A stretch of 22,191 bases of DNA, from contig CAZCVI010000111.1 in the NCBI GenBank assembly GCA_964502145.1, positions 1 through 22,191 on the forward strand, given 5' to 3'. The position numbers and the translations under genes were made by a program. The number at the start of each line of letters is the position of its first letter. Position 1 is the first letter of the stretch. The DNA comes from CAZCVI01 sp964502145 (GTDB lineage: Bacteria > Acidobacteriota > Aminicenantia > UBA2199). The notes below the pieces were generated by a model. It was not told the origin of the DNA, made no database searches, and saw nothing but the letters and a program-made list of their open reading frames with translations. This document shows positions 1 through 8,099 of this stretch, piece by piece.

Positions 1-89
1 TTAATTTTATCGCTTCTGTAACCGATATGCCAATCGAAGAAATAAAACAGCTTGCCATTGAAATCCCAATGACCCAGGTCAGTCAGTAG
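1..89 (+). CDS. 3' end of an unidentified gene (partial)
   Basis: One frame is open from the left edge of the window and ends with TAG at 87-89. It gives about 28 residues finishing IEEIKQLAIEIPMTQVSQ. The short acidic/hydrophobic helix pattern (SVTDMPIEEIKQLA) resembles the C-terminal helix-turn-helix-like tails of some Rpn/PD-(D/E)XK transposase-related nucleases, but 28 residues are too few to assign a family. The piece could also be a chance open frame, since only the last codons are visible. The next gene starts 122 bases downstream from its own promoter, so this gene is probably a separate transcription unit. Confidence 0.35.
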   Translation, partial: NFIASVTDMPIEEIKQLAIEIPMTQVSQ

Positions 90-164
90 CAACTAAATAT
101 GTAGACGAAGAAAAAAATTTACCCACCTCTCGCTTTCTTCTTCAAACCGTTGACTTTTAGTAAT

Positions 165-193
165 TTGCCAATGATTTTTGACTGTGTTATAAT
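165..193 (+). promoter_or_regulatory. sigma70-type promoter of the first ATPase-nuclease gene
   Basis: A -35 box TTGCCA at 165-170 and a perfect -10 box TATAAT at 188-193 are separated by exactly 17 bases. Transcription would start near 200, only about 12 bases before the ATG at 212, so the ribosome-binding AGGTG (200-204) would lie at the very 5' end of the message. The same boxes, spacing and leader recur before the third ATPase-nuclease gene at 16420-16448. Confidence 0.75.
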
Positions 194-211
194 ACCCACA
201 GGTGAAAACAG

Positions 212-1966
212 ATGAAAATGAGAAAACTACCCATCGGCGTAGCAGATTTTAAAGATATGGTGACAGGAGATTATTATTACGTGGATAAGACCCTGTTTAT
301 CAAAGAAATCATTGATTGCGGTGATAAGATTCTGCTTATTCCCCGCCCACGGAGATTCGGGAAAACCCTCAATATATCCATGCTGGCCTATTTTTATACC
401 TGCTGTCCAATCACATGGTCACCGGATGCAGAATTGCCCGTCCCATTGCAAGGGGCGCAGGGAACGCAACCCCTCCATAACTATTCGTACTTATTCGATG
501 GGCTGGCCATACAAGGAACTGGCCAAAAATACCTGGACAAAATGGGCCAATTCCCGGTTATTTTTTTATCCCTCAGAGATGTCAAGAACGAAACCTGGAT
601 ATCTTGTTTGAATAAGATAAAAGAACTGGTCCAAGAAGAATATTTAAAACATGATTACCTGCTTGATAGCCCCCTCATGAAACCGGTAGAAAAAGAGTAT
701 TATAAAAACATCATCGCCTTAAAAGGAACCCAAACGAACTATGAAAGCAGTTTGAAAAAACTGCTTGTTTTCTTATCCAGGTTTTATGGGAAACGCGCGG
801 TTATTTTGATTGATGAGTACGATGCCCCGGCACTTGCCGGTTTTACGTTTGGGTATTATGAAAAGGTCATTCATTTTATACGCAACTTCCTGGGTGGTGC
901 TCTGAAAGACACCGACCAATACCTGGAAAAAGGAATTGTAACGGGAATTATGCGCATTACCAAAGAATCTATTTTTTCCGGTTTTAATAATCCAGGAGTG
1001 TATACACTGCTGGCAAAAAAATTTAGCGACTGTTTTGGCTTCACGGAAACAGAAATAAGAATCATGTTGGAAGATTTCCAGGTGATAGATAAACTTGAAC
1101 AGGTGCAGTTGTGGTATAACGGCTACCTCTTTGGCGGTAATATTATTTACAATCCATGGTCCATTATCAATTTCCTAAACGACGAGGAAAAGAAATTAAA
1201 GCCTTATTGGATTAATACATCCGATAACCAAATGGTGGATTTTTTGCTATCCAAAGGCGGCACGGAACTCCGCAAAGAATTAGAACAACTCGTCCGTGGT
1301 GATTCTATAGAAAAAGCAATCGATGAAAATATCATCTTAAAAGATGTCACCCGGCGCGAAGATTTATTGTGGAGCTTCCTATTAATGGGGGGATACCTGA
1401 AACAAACCGACGAGAGACAAGACGATGTGTCGGGTAAAATGTATTATACCCTTTCCATCCCAAATAAAGAGGTCAGGTTGTCCTATACTGGTATTATTGA
1501 ACGTTATTTTTCCACTAAAATAGAGAACGAGACACTGGAGATCATGCTCAAAGCCCTGATTGAAGGCGACATCCAACTCTTTGAAAAAATGTTAAAACAA
1601 ATCGTGCTGGCGGTATTTAGTTACCACGATTTTGGCAAAGCACCGGAGAAAGTCTACCATGCCCTGGTAGCAGGTCTGTTGATTTGGATATCCAACACCC
1701 ATGAAGTTCGTTCCAACCGCGAATCCGGGTACGGTCGATATGATATTATGATTATTCCCAAGGATGTTTCCAAGATCGGTTATGTGATCGAGTTCAAAAC
1801 AGTGGACCAAGATAATAATGAAACGGTAGAAGCTGCACTGGAAGCGGCCCTAGCACAAATTGAAACGAATAAATACGAAACCGAAATACAAGAACGGGGC
1901 ATCACCCGTATTAAAAAACTGGCTATTGCCTTTTTAGGCAAAGATGTATTTATAAAAAGTAAGTAA
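212..1966 (+). CDS. AAA-ATPase-like / PD-(D/E)XK nuclease protein, copy 1
   Basis: The 584-residue protein has the layout of the PF09820 (AAA-ATPase-like) plus PF08011 (PD-(D/E)XK nuclease superfamily) family. A Walker A-like PRPRRFGKT lies at residues 44-52, Walker B ILIDEYD at 198-204, and a sensor-like stretch VTGIMRITKESIFSGFNN follows. The C-terminal nuclease signature is D511 in GYGRYDIM with E527-F-K529. The biological role of this family is not settled; nucleic-acid cleavage coupled to ATP is the family inference, and defence or mobile-element roles are speculation. The start is supported by AGGTG seven bases upstream. No helper gene is adjacent: the next gene is convergent. It is a close paralogue of the protein at 16467-18209, and a long inserted stretch (about residues 63-95) is the main region where the two diverge. 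Confidence 0.88.
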   Translation: MKMRKLPIGVADFKDMVTGDYYYVDKTLFIKEIIDCGDKILLIPRPRRFGKTLNISMLAYFYTCCPITWSPDAELPVPLQGAQGTQPLHNYSYLFDGLAIQGTGQKYLDKMGQFPVIFLSLRDVKNETWISCLNKIKELVQEEYLKHDYLLDSPLMKPVEKEYYKNIIALKGTQTNYESSLKKLLVFLSRFYGKRAVILIDEYDAPALAGFTFGYYEKVIHFIRNFLGGALKDTDQYLEKGIVTGIMRITKESIFSGFNNPGVYTLLAKKFSDCFGFTETEIRIMLEDFQVIDKLEQVQLWYNGYLFGGNIIYNPWSIINFLNDEEKKLKPYWINTSDNQMVDFLLSKGGTELRKELEQLVRGDSIEKAIDENIILKDVTRREDLLWSFLLMGGYLKQTDERQDDVSGKMYYTLSIPNKEVRLSYTGIIERYFSTKIENETLEIMLKALIEGDIQLFEKMLKQIVLAVFSYHDFGKAPEKVYHALVAGLLIWISNTHEVRSNRESGYGRYDIMIIPKDVSKIGYVIEFKTVDQDNNETVEAALEAALAQIETNKYETEIQERGITRIKKLAIAFLGKDVFIKSK

Positions 1967-1972
1967 CCCGTG

Positions 1973-2059
1973 CCCACGAATTTCCCGAATTCACCCGAAT
2001 TGACTCGCATAAAAATGGTCACTGTCTTTTAATTCGTGTAAATTCGTGAAATTAGTGGG
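1973..2059. repeat. imperfect palindrome filling the convergent intergenic gap
   Basis: The left arm at 1973-2001 (begins CCCACGAATTTCCCGAATT) pairs with the right arm at 2031-2059 (contains AATTCGTGAAATTAGTGGG) over about 29 bases with a handful of mismatches. It occupies nearly the whole gap between two convergent stop codons at 1966 and 2066. It could form a long hairpin in either transcript and help end transcription, but it lacks a clean U-run. Its arms resemble those at 4594-4661, so it belongs to a dispersed repeat family. Confidence 0.7.
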
Positions 2060-2065
2060 GCGGTT

Positions 2066-2515
2066 TTATTCTTTGATGAGTTGGATGACCGATTCCAGGT
2101 GGTTTTTCCAATAGTTTTTCAAGAGTTCTTGGCGGACCGGGCTGTTTATTTTCGGGGCGTGGATGAACGTGTCTTTTCCTATATAGATTCCCGTGTGATA
2201 GGAACGCCTTATTTTAAAAACCACGATATCCCCAGGTCGCGCATGTTTGAGCGTGACTTTATTTTTTAGTTTCGCTTGTTTTTTAGCCGCGTGCGGCACA
2301 GTGATTCCAAAACAACCATACACGTAATATACCAGACCACTACAATCAAAACCATCAATATCTTCGCCACCCAATTGATAGGATAAACCTACCAGATGTT
2401 TGGTCAGTTGCACTATTTTGCCGCGCAGGTCATAGACCTTTCCCGGCTCCTTTTGGATATGGCAAAAAGAAAGCGAAAGAATCAGAACGACAATAATCGG
2501 GTACTTACGTTTCAA
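2066..2515 (-). CDS. NlpC/P60 family peptidoglycan endopeptidase
   Basis: The 149-residue protein has an N-terminal export signal (hydrophobic residues 6-17, then a Cys at 18 that could be lipidated, although LSFC is a poor lipobox). The NlpC/P60 papain-like catalytic domain fills the rest. The nucleophile Cys58 sits in DGFDCSGL, the catalytic His is H107 in YHTGIYIG, and the third polar residue is probably H119 in FIHAP. Such enzymes cut D-glutamyl-meso-DAP or related bonds in peptidoglycan, outside the inner membrane. It is a minimal form with no SH3 or LysM targeting domain. Translation appears to start at TTG (2515-2513), preceded by GGAG five bases upstream; the nearby ATG is in another frame and stops after a few codons. 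It is convergent with the upstream ATPase gene and divergent from typA. Confidence 0.88.
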   Translation of the reverse strand: MKRKYPIIVVLILSLSFCHIQKEPGKVYDLRGKIVQLTKHLVGLSYQLGGEDIDGFDCSGLVYYVYGCFGITVPHAAKKQAKLKNKVTLKHARPGDIVVFKIRRSYHTGIYIGKDTFIHAPKINSPVRQELLKNYWKNHLESVIQLIKE

Positions 2516-2537
2516 AGCAACTCCATAATAATAATAG

Positions 2538-2567
2538 ATTTTAACAGCACAACCCCTTTTCTGTCAA
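2538..2567 (-). promoter_or_regulatory. sigma70-type promoter of the NlpC/P60 gene
   Basis: Read on the minus strand, TTGACA (2567-2562) is followed after 18 bases by TAAAAT (2543-2538), about 23 bases upstream of the TTG start. It lies back to back with the typA promoter at 2601-2628, so the two genes share a short divergent regulatory region. Confidence 0.5.
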
Positions 2568-2600
2568 TATCACCTGATTTAAATATCCCCACGGTATTTT

Positions 2601-2628
2601 TTGCAAAAAACCAAAAGTATGGTATAAT
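2601..2628 (+). promoter_or_regulatory. sigma70-type promoter of typA
   Basis: TTGCAA at 2601-2606 and TATAAT at 2623-2628 are 16 bases apart, with a GTATGG stretch directly before the -10 box as in the promoter at 16443. The expected start near 2635 gives a leader of about 109 bases before typA, long enough to hold a small leader ORF (2652-2741). Confidence 0.6.
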
Positions 2629-2743
2629 ATCTTCTTATACTTTAATTGGCAATGCAAGACTTTATCCTTATCTTAAAAAAAACCATTCTAACTTGGGGAA
2701 GGAGCAGTTACCAATCGGAACCTAATGGAGGAATAGTATAAAA

Positions 2744-4561
2744 ATGAAAAAACTTAAAAATATAGCGATTATTGCCCATGTTGACCATGGCAAAACGACA
2801 TTGATTGACGCGGCTCTGAGACAAACCGGCGCCTTTCGCGACAACCAAAAAGTCGCGGAACGTATCATGGATTCCAATGACATTGAACGGGAACGGGGGA
2901 TTACTATTTTTTCCAAGAACGCGGCCTTATATTATAAAGATTATAAGATCAATATCGTCGACACTCCAGGACACGCTGATTTTGGGGGTGAAGTGCAACG
3001 GATCATGAAAATGGTTGATGCGGTGCTTCTCCTGGTCGACGCCTTTGAAGGCCCTATGCCGCAAACGAAGTACGTGTTGAAAAAATCCCTGGAACAAGGA
3101 CTCAATCCAATCGTGGTCATCAATAAAATAGACCGACCCAATGCCAGACCACACGAGGTATTGGATGCGGTCTTTGATCTTTTCGTGGAACTCAATGCCA
3201 GCGATTCCCAATTGGAATTTCCCGTGATTTATGCTTCGGCGAAAGAAGGAATTGCCCGCTACGAAGTGGAAGACACGAACAACGACCTGATCCCACTGTT
3301 CGACACGATCATCAAACATGTTAAAGAACCGGAAGGCGATCTGGACAGCCCCATGCAATTCCTAACCTCCGCGATTAGCTACGACAACTATCTGGGCAAA
3401 ATGGGCACTGGGAAAATTCATAACGGCACGATTAAACAAGGTCAAGAAGTCGTGATTATCAAACAATCCGGGGAACAAAAAATATACAAGATTTCGAAAC
3501 TGTTCACCTATACTGGCTTGAAAAAAGATAGTGTCCTTTCCGCCACTGCGGGAGACATCGTGAGCATTGCGGGTATTGATATCATTGATGTGGGCGATAC
3601 GATTGCGACCAAGGAATATCCTGTGGCCTTGCCCACTATTTTTATTGATGAACCAACCCTTGCTATTACCTTTGTGGTGAATGACAGTCCATTCGCAGGC
3701 AATGAAGGAAAGTATGTCACTTCACGGCACGTGTGGGATCGTTTGCAAAAAGAATTGCTGACCAATGTCAGTCTCCGCGTGGAAGAAACGGAAAGCAAAG
3801 GCGCTTATAAAGTAAAAGCCCGAGGTGCATTGCAACTTTCCATTCTTATTGAAAATATGAGACGCGAAGGATTTGAGTTTCAGGTTTCCAAGCCCGAGGT
3901 CATCTTCAAGTATATAGAAGATGTGAAGTGTGAGCCTATGGAACTGGCGATCATAGATGTGGCCGAGGAGTATTGTGGCGTTGTCATTGAGATGTTTGGG
4001 ATTCGCAAGGGTGAATTAATTAATATGACCAATGGTTCAGGTGGTTATACCCGTTTAGAGTTTGTGATTCCGTCGCGCAGTTTGATTGGTTTTAGAAATG
4101 ATTTCCTCACCTCTACCCATGGCACCGGCATACTCAATCACAGTTTCCATGGCTACGAGCCTTACAAAGGAGAATTAACCCGTAAAACCAAGGGAGTGCT
4201 TATCGCGTTAGAACCCGGTACTTCTGTCGCCTATGGTATTTTCAATTTGCAAGAGCGTGGTTTTTTCTTTATTGGTTCCGGTGTTCCTGTTTATGCTGGG
4301 ATGATAGTCGGTGAGCACAGCAAGGACAATGATTTGGTGGTCAATGTGTGCAAGACCAAAAAATTAACCAACATGCGTGCCGCCGGTTCCGATGATGCTG
4401 TTCGTTTGACTCCTCCCCGGCAATTCACTATTGAGCAAGCCTTGGAATACATCGAAGATGACGAACTTTTAGAAGTCACGCCGCAAAACCTGCGGATGCG
4501 CAAAAAACATCTGGATATCCACGTGCGCAAACGTGCGGATAAACTAAAACAAGCGAGTTAA
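2744..4561 (+). CDS. typA: translational GTPase TypA/BipA
   Basis: This is a full-length 605-residue TypA/BipA, a ribosome-binding GTPase related to EF-G that helps 50S subunit assembly and growth under stress or cold. All G-domain motifs are present: AHVDHGKTT (11-19), RGIT (51-54), DTPGHADF (73-80), NKID (127-130) and an SAKEG motif near 165. An EF-Tu-like domain II follows (about 205-295), then EF-G-like domain V (about 395-475) and the TypA-specific C-terminal domain with its GxxNxxRxxxSDD-like stretch (NMRAAGSDDAVRLTPP). A GGAGG at 2727-2731 lies 12 bases before the ATG, slightly farther than usual. It has its own promoter and stands alone. It is the best phylogenetic marker in the window. 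Confidence 0.97.
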   Translation: MKKLKNIAIIAHVDHGKTTLIDAALRQTGAFRDNQKVAERIMDSNDIERERGITIFSKNAALYYKDYKINIVDTPGHADFGGEVQRIMKMVDAVLLLVDAFEGPMPQTKYVLKKSLEQGLNPIVVINKIDRPNARPHEVLDAVFDLFVELNASDSQLEFPVIYASAKEGIARYEVEDTNNDLIPLFDTIIKHVKEPEGDLDSPMQFLTSAISYDNYLGKMGTGKIHNGTIKQGQEVVIIKQSGEQKIYKISKLFTYTGLKKDSVLSATAGDIVSIAGIDIIDVGDTIATKEYPVALPTIFIDEPTLAITFVVNDSPFAGNEGKYVTSRHVWDRLQKELLTNVSLRVEETESKGAYKVKARGALQLSILIENMRREGFEFQVSKPEVIFKYIEDVKCEPMELAIIDVAEEYCGVVIEMFGIRKGELINMTNGSGGYTRLEFVIPSRSLIGFRNDFLTSTHGTGILNHSFHGYEPYKGELTRKTKGVLIALEPGTSVAYGIFNLQERGFFFIGSGVPVYAGMIVGEHSKDNDLVVNVCKTKKLTNMRAAGSDDAVRLTPPRQFTIEQALEYIEDDELLEVTPQNLRMRKKHLDIHVRKRADKLKQAS

Positions 4562-4593
4562 GCCAAGAATCTCAATTAAAAAAAGATTTTTTG

Positions 4594-4661
4594 CCCACGA
4601 ATGAACACGAATTTATCGAAGCAGAAGCAGTTATTATCTTGATTCGGGACAATTCGTGGGG
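4594..4661. repeat. imperfect palindrome after typA
   Basis: Arms CCCACGAATGAACACGAAT (from 4594) and GATTCGGGACAATTCGTGGG (ending near 4661) pair imperfectly around a roughly 25-base loop. The outer arm CCCACGAAT is the same as at 1973-2059, marking a dispersed family. It lies 32 bases after the typA stop and upstream of the promoter of the next gene; a role in ending typA transcription is possible but there is no U-tract. Confidence 0.65.
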
Positions 4662-4683
4662 ATCATTTTTGGACTCTTTCTGG

Positions 4684-4712
4684 TTGACTTTTTTATCTCG
4701 GAGTGGTATCTT
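4684..4712 (+). promoter_or_regulatory. candidate promoter of the second ATPase-nuclease gene
   Basis: TTGACT at 4684-4689 is followed after 17 bases by TATCTT at 4707-4712. The -10 box is weak (four of six consensus bases). A short palindrome, GGTAT...ATACC (4706-4722), overlaps the -10 region and could be an operator. Both are guesses from pattern alone. Confidence 0.35.
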
Positions 4713-4761
4713 TAAAAATACCGGTGGACTGGTAATGGTTCCCGGTATGGAGTAACCGAAC

Positions 4762-6381
4762 ATGGCAGAAAAGAAGAAGTTACCGCTCAGTATCTCGACA
4801 TTTTCGCGATTGATCAGGGAGAATTATCTCTATGTGGATAAAACCCACTATATATATAATATAGTGGAGCAGGGGGGGGCGTTTTTTTTATCCCGCCCGC
4901 GACGATTTGGGAAATCATTGCTGGTTTCCACTTTGAAAGAGATTTTTTTAGGTCACCAAGAGCTCTTCAAGGGGTATTGGATTTATGATCGTATCCAGTG
5001 GGAGAAGTACACCGTGATACACTTGGACTTTCTGAATGTCGACTATGTTGAACTGGGTTTAAAAAAGGCCTTGTTCAATACTTTGGGGGGAATTGCAGCG
5101 GAACATGGAATTTTGTTGGAGGGGAATAGTATCAGCAAACAATTCCGCGATTTAATCCTTAAATTGGCTATAGATAAGCCCATTGTTATCCTGATTGATG
5201 AATACGATAAACCGATTACCGATTATATGGACAAATTAAAAAAAGCCGAAGAACACAGAAAAATACTTAAAAATCTTTATTCTGTACTTAAGGGTCAGCA
5301 AGAGAGTATCAAGTTCCTTTTTATGACCGGGGTTTCAAGATTCAGTCGTTTATCTATTTTCAGTGATCTGAATCATCTGGTGGATATCACGTTTAACGGA
5401 GATTTCGTGAAATTATTGGGCTATACTACGGAGGAAATTGAATGCTATTTCGCTGACTATATCCGGGAATATGCCGCCACGGTTCCTGATTATTCGCGGG
5501 AAGAATTATTTAAAAACCTGAAAGAATATTATAATGGATATTCATGGGATGGGGAAACCTTTGTATATAATCCTATTTCAATCACGCATTTTTTCTATGC
5601 GAAAAAATTTAAGTCTTTTTGGTTCGCCACCGGTACACCCACTTTTCTAGCAAAAATGGCAAGAAAAGGGGAGATTGACGTCAGGGGATGGGAAGAAATG
5701 GAAGTGAACGAGCAATTCTTTGATAGATTCGATATCACTAATATTGATACAAACTTATTGCTTTTTCAGACCGGTTATTTGACTATCAAAAGAATGGAGG
5801 GGCAAAAGTATTTTCTATCCTACCCTAACCGGGAGGTGGAGACTGCATTCCTCAATAATCTATTGGAGGAGTTCTCAGGTCAGCGGCAGAATGTTTCTGA
5901 AAGTCTGAGTATGGATATCCAGAAATCCCTTGAAAAAAATAATATCAACCTCTTTATTGACCAGATGAAATCTTTCCTGGCTGCTATTCCTTATCCACTT
6001 GTAACCGGGGATGTGGAAAAGTATTATCATCTGGTGTTTTATCTGGTTCTGAAACAGGCCCTGGGAAAAGTAAGGCCGGAACACTTCAGCAATCGTGGAC
6101 GAATGGATATGGTGATAGAGACAGACCATTATATATATATATTGGAATTTAAAATGAGTAGTGCAGAAAAAGCCCTCCAGCAGATCAATGATAAGAGCTA
6201 TTATGAACAGTATCTATTGAAGTCAAAAAAAATTATCCTGCTGGGTATCGGCTTTTGCCAAGAGACCAGAAATATTGCCGATTATGTCCAGGCTGAAATA
6301 AATCCAGGGAATAAAAAAATTAGAGAGATAGACCCCGTGCTTCCCGGAAAGAAGGAAAACGCAAATAGTCCCAGTGAATAA
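4762..6381 (+). CDS. AAA-ATPase-like / PD-(D/E)XK nuclease protein, copy 2 (distant)
   Basis: The 539-residue protein has the same PF09820/PF08011 architecture as copies 1 and 3 but belongs to a different subfamily. It starts LPLSISTFSRLIRENYLYVDKT, has SRPRRFGKS at 44-52, Walker B VILIDEYDKP around 142-151, the sensor-like LFMTGVSRFSRLSIFSDLN, and a nuclease core with D449 (RGRMDMVI) and E462-F-K464. All key residues are present, so it should be active. The ATG is preceded by GGAG nine bases upstream. A run of eight G (4872-4879) and a run of eight T (4882-4889) lie just before the Walker A codons. The C-terminal tail after about residue 515 is lysine- and asparagine-rich and probably disordered. 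It stands alone between typA and a terminator-like hairpin. Confidence 0.88.
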   Translation: MAEKKKLPLSISTFSRLIRENYLYVDKTHYIYNIVEQGGAFFLSRPRRFGKSLLVSTLKEIFLGHQELFKGYWIYDRIQWEKYTVIHLDFLNVDYVELGLKKALFNTLGGIAAEHGILLEGNSISKQFRDLILKLAIDKPIVILIDEYDKPITDYMDKLKKAEEHRKILKNLYSVLKGQQESIKFLFMTGVSRFSRLSIFSDLNHLVDITFNGDFVKLLGYTTEEIECYFADYIREYAATVPDYSREELFKNLKEYYNGYSWDGETFVYNPISITHFFYAKKFKSFWFATGTPTFLAKMARKGEIDVRGWEEMEVNEQFFDRFDITNIDTNLLLFQTGYLTIKRMEGQKYFLSYPNREVETAFLNNLLEEFSGQRQNVSESLSMDIQKSLEKNNINLFIDQMKSFLAAIPYPLVTGDVEKYYHLVFYLVLKQALGKVRPEHFSNRGRMDMVIETDHYIYILEFKMSSAEKALQQINDKSYYEQYLLKSKKIILLGIGFCQETRNIADYVQAEINPGNKKIREIDPVLPGKKENANSPSE

Positions 6382-6386
6382 TATTA

Positions 6387-6437
6387 GTAACAGGTCATGC
6401 CATGTTTGTATTCCTAAAACATAGCCTGACCTGTTAC
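6387..6437. terminator. strong hairpin between convergent genes, likely terminator
   Basis: Positions 6387-6407 and 6417-6437 form a 21-base stem with two mismatches around a 9-base loop; the outer ten bases, GTAACAGGTC, pair perfectly. On the plus strand it is followed by CTTATTTTTATG, a T-rich tail. It sits six bases after the stop of the second ATPase-nuclease gene and 27 bases before the stop of the minus-strand gene ending at 6465, so it probably ends transcription from the left and perhaps from both sides. Confidence 0.75.
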
Positions 6438-6464
6438 CTTATTTTTATGTTCTCATATTACTTT

Positions 6465-8087
6465 TTACAGAATCGGCCTGACGTAATACGTTCTCCACGG
6501 TTGCGCCCATTGGATGTAATTGTAGCCATTCTGTAATCGACTCCACGCACTCAGGGTGAAGAGGTATCCACAATCAGCGGCAAACGCAACCGGATTTACT
6601 ACGGCAGTCCCTATAATTGAAGTGCCCGGCCAAGTAACCAATGTGCCAAAATTCTGATCGGTAAAGTTGATCGTTTGTGTGCCCGAATTATTGGTAGCGT
6701 TTAAAGAGTAATTCTTCATAAAACCACCGGCATGATGCGCTGTAAAGTTAATTTCAATCTTGTACTTGTTTTTCAACGCGATAATGTCGCATAATCCCAC
6801 ACCATTGTAATCATAAGCTGAACCAATCGGACCATCACTCGGCACAACACCTTCGCCTTGGAAATAAGTGCCGTTAATTTTATTCTTCAGATAGATATGG
6901 TTGAATTGTACGGTCAATGGGTCATTATTAACGCGGAGTACTAACTTATGAAGCGCACCATTCAGCGTTCCAGAGGGTGGCGTAGTCACAAAACAGGAGC
7001 TGTTTATCGCTTGTACTACCGGACTGGCTGTACTACCCCCTATTTTCTGGTAATATTGAAACGTAATTTCATAAAGCCCATTTAAACTACCTGTATTCCA
7101 ATTGAGACGCAAATCAGGGAAACTGTAAAAGGTGGAAGAGATTGCCCCGGCAGAGTTTTTATTGACCTGATAAAGCCCATCTACAGTAGTACCACCAAAA
7201 GTCGTTCCATTAAAAGGCCCCAAAGCCTCGGTCGTATTGGTGACCTTTAAAACAGGCATAGTTTGTACCACTGTTTTTGTTTTTGAAAGCGGGTCCATTA
7301 AGATAAAACTATCCGTGGTGCCATGTTTAGTGATTGTCACTCGATAATAATCGATTTTAGCCAGGGGACAACTAGTGATACTGGGTAAACCAAAATCTCC
7401 AAATATTAATAAGCGTCCGCTAAAAGGAGCTTTGGCAAATGGTGAAATACCCAATTCTGCCGCCCGCGCTACTCCGTCTTTAATCCCAGGAACACCTACA
7501 ACAGCAGGGAAATCTGCTAAACCGGCTGTGGATTGCGCTGGGTTTTGATTGATATAAGGGATTTCTACCAATCCGACACTGGTAAAAAGTATTCCCACAC
7601 CAGGAATATTACAAAATCCTGCATCTCCGTATACCCAGAATTCATCGCTGATGACAATAACTTTTTTCTGGACGTAAGTGCCAATACTATCAATGTAATT
7701 AATTCCCGTGCGCGCTTCCGCGAATTGACTGGAACCCCCATTTATCGTATTATAAACACGCAGATCAATATTAATGGCCGCAGGCGCGGTGAATTTAATC
7801 GTGTACTGCCCGTTCTTCCCCGTGTCTGTCGAGCCCAATAACTCACCCGTCCCACGGTTAAACGCACTGACCCGCATATAAGGCAATCCCATGCATCTTA
7901 AATCCGCAACAAGAATCTTTTGATCCGCCGCATCTTTCGACGTGACTGCCGCGGCCTGGCCAAATACGGTATAATTAACCGCCCATACCGGTTGCGACAT
8001 TAAATACAAACAACACAACACTACCAAGACAACAGGAAAAAACTTCCACTGGTTTAATTTAAAGAATGATTGTTTTTGAAAAAGCAT
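6465..8087 (-). CDS. exported protein of unknown function with an N-terminal beta-sandwich-like domain
   Basis: The 540-residue protein has a long N-terminal signal peptide (hydrophobic about 17-34, likely cleaved after the VWA near residue 36). Residues about 38-115, including PYMRVSAFNRGTGELLGSTDTGKNGQYTIKF, look like a carboxypeptidase-regulatory/transthyretin-type beta-sandwich. The rest is rich in G, N, T and aromatic residues in alternating patterns typical of beta-rich exported proteins, with scattered cysteines; I do not recognise a family. It ends WRTYYVRPIL without an aromatic-terminated barrel. It begins 12 bases after the upstream gene's stop, with AGGAGG five bases before the ATG, so it is very likely co-transcribed with the von Willebrand factor A gene. 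A shared cell-surface or adhesion task is inference from this pairing only. Confidence 0.75.
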   Translation of the reverse strand: MLFQKQSFFKLNQWKFFPVVLVVLCCLYLMSQPVWAVNYTVFGQAAAVTSKDAADQKILVADLRCMGLPYMRVSAFNRGTGELLGSTDTGKNGQYTIKFTAPAAINIDLRVYNTINGGSSQFAEARTGINYIDSIGTYVQKKVIVISDEFWVYGDAGFCNIPGVGILFTSVGLVEIPYINQNPAQSTAGLADFPAVVGVPGIKDGVARAAELGISPFAKAPFSGRLLIFGDFGLPSITSCPLAKIDYYRVTITKHGTTDSFILMDPLSKTKTVVQTMPVLKVTNTTEALGPFNGTTFGGTTVDGLYQVNKNSAGAISSTFYSFPDLRLNWNTGSLNGLYEITFQYYQKIGGSTASPVVQAINSSCFVTTPPSGTLNGALHKLVLRVNNDPLTVQFNHIYLKNKINGTYFQGEGVVPSDGPIGSAYDYNGVGLCDIIALKNKYKIEINFTAHHAGGFMKNYSLNATNNSGTQTINFTDQNFGTLVTWPGTSIIGTAVVNPVAFAADCGYLFTLSAWSRLQNGYNYIQWAQPWRTYYVRPIL

Positions 8088-8099
8088 GCTTTCCTCCTA

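Noticed and set aside
212..1966. Copy 1 as an insertion sequence transposase with terminal inverted repeats
   Set aside because: No matching terminal repeats or target duplications flank the ORF; the palindrome after it is not present before it, and the protein has no transposase motif.
2927..3358. 143-residue minus-strand ORF inside typA
   Set aside because: It lies wholly opposite the well-conserved TypA G domain and has no ribosome site or recognisable domain; it is a codon-bias shadow.
4594..4661. Palindromes as classical intrinsic terminators
   Set aside because: Stems are imperfect, loops are long and no U-run follows, unlike the hairpin at 6387-6437.
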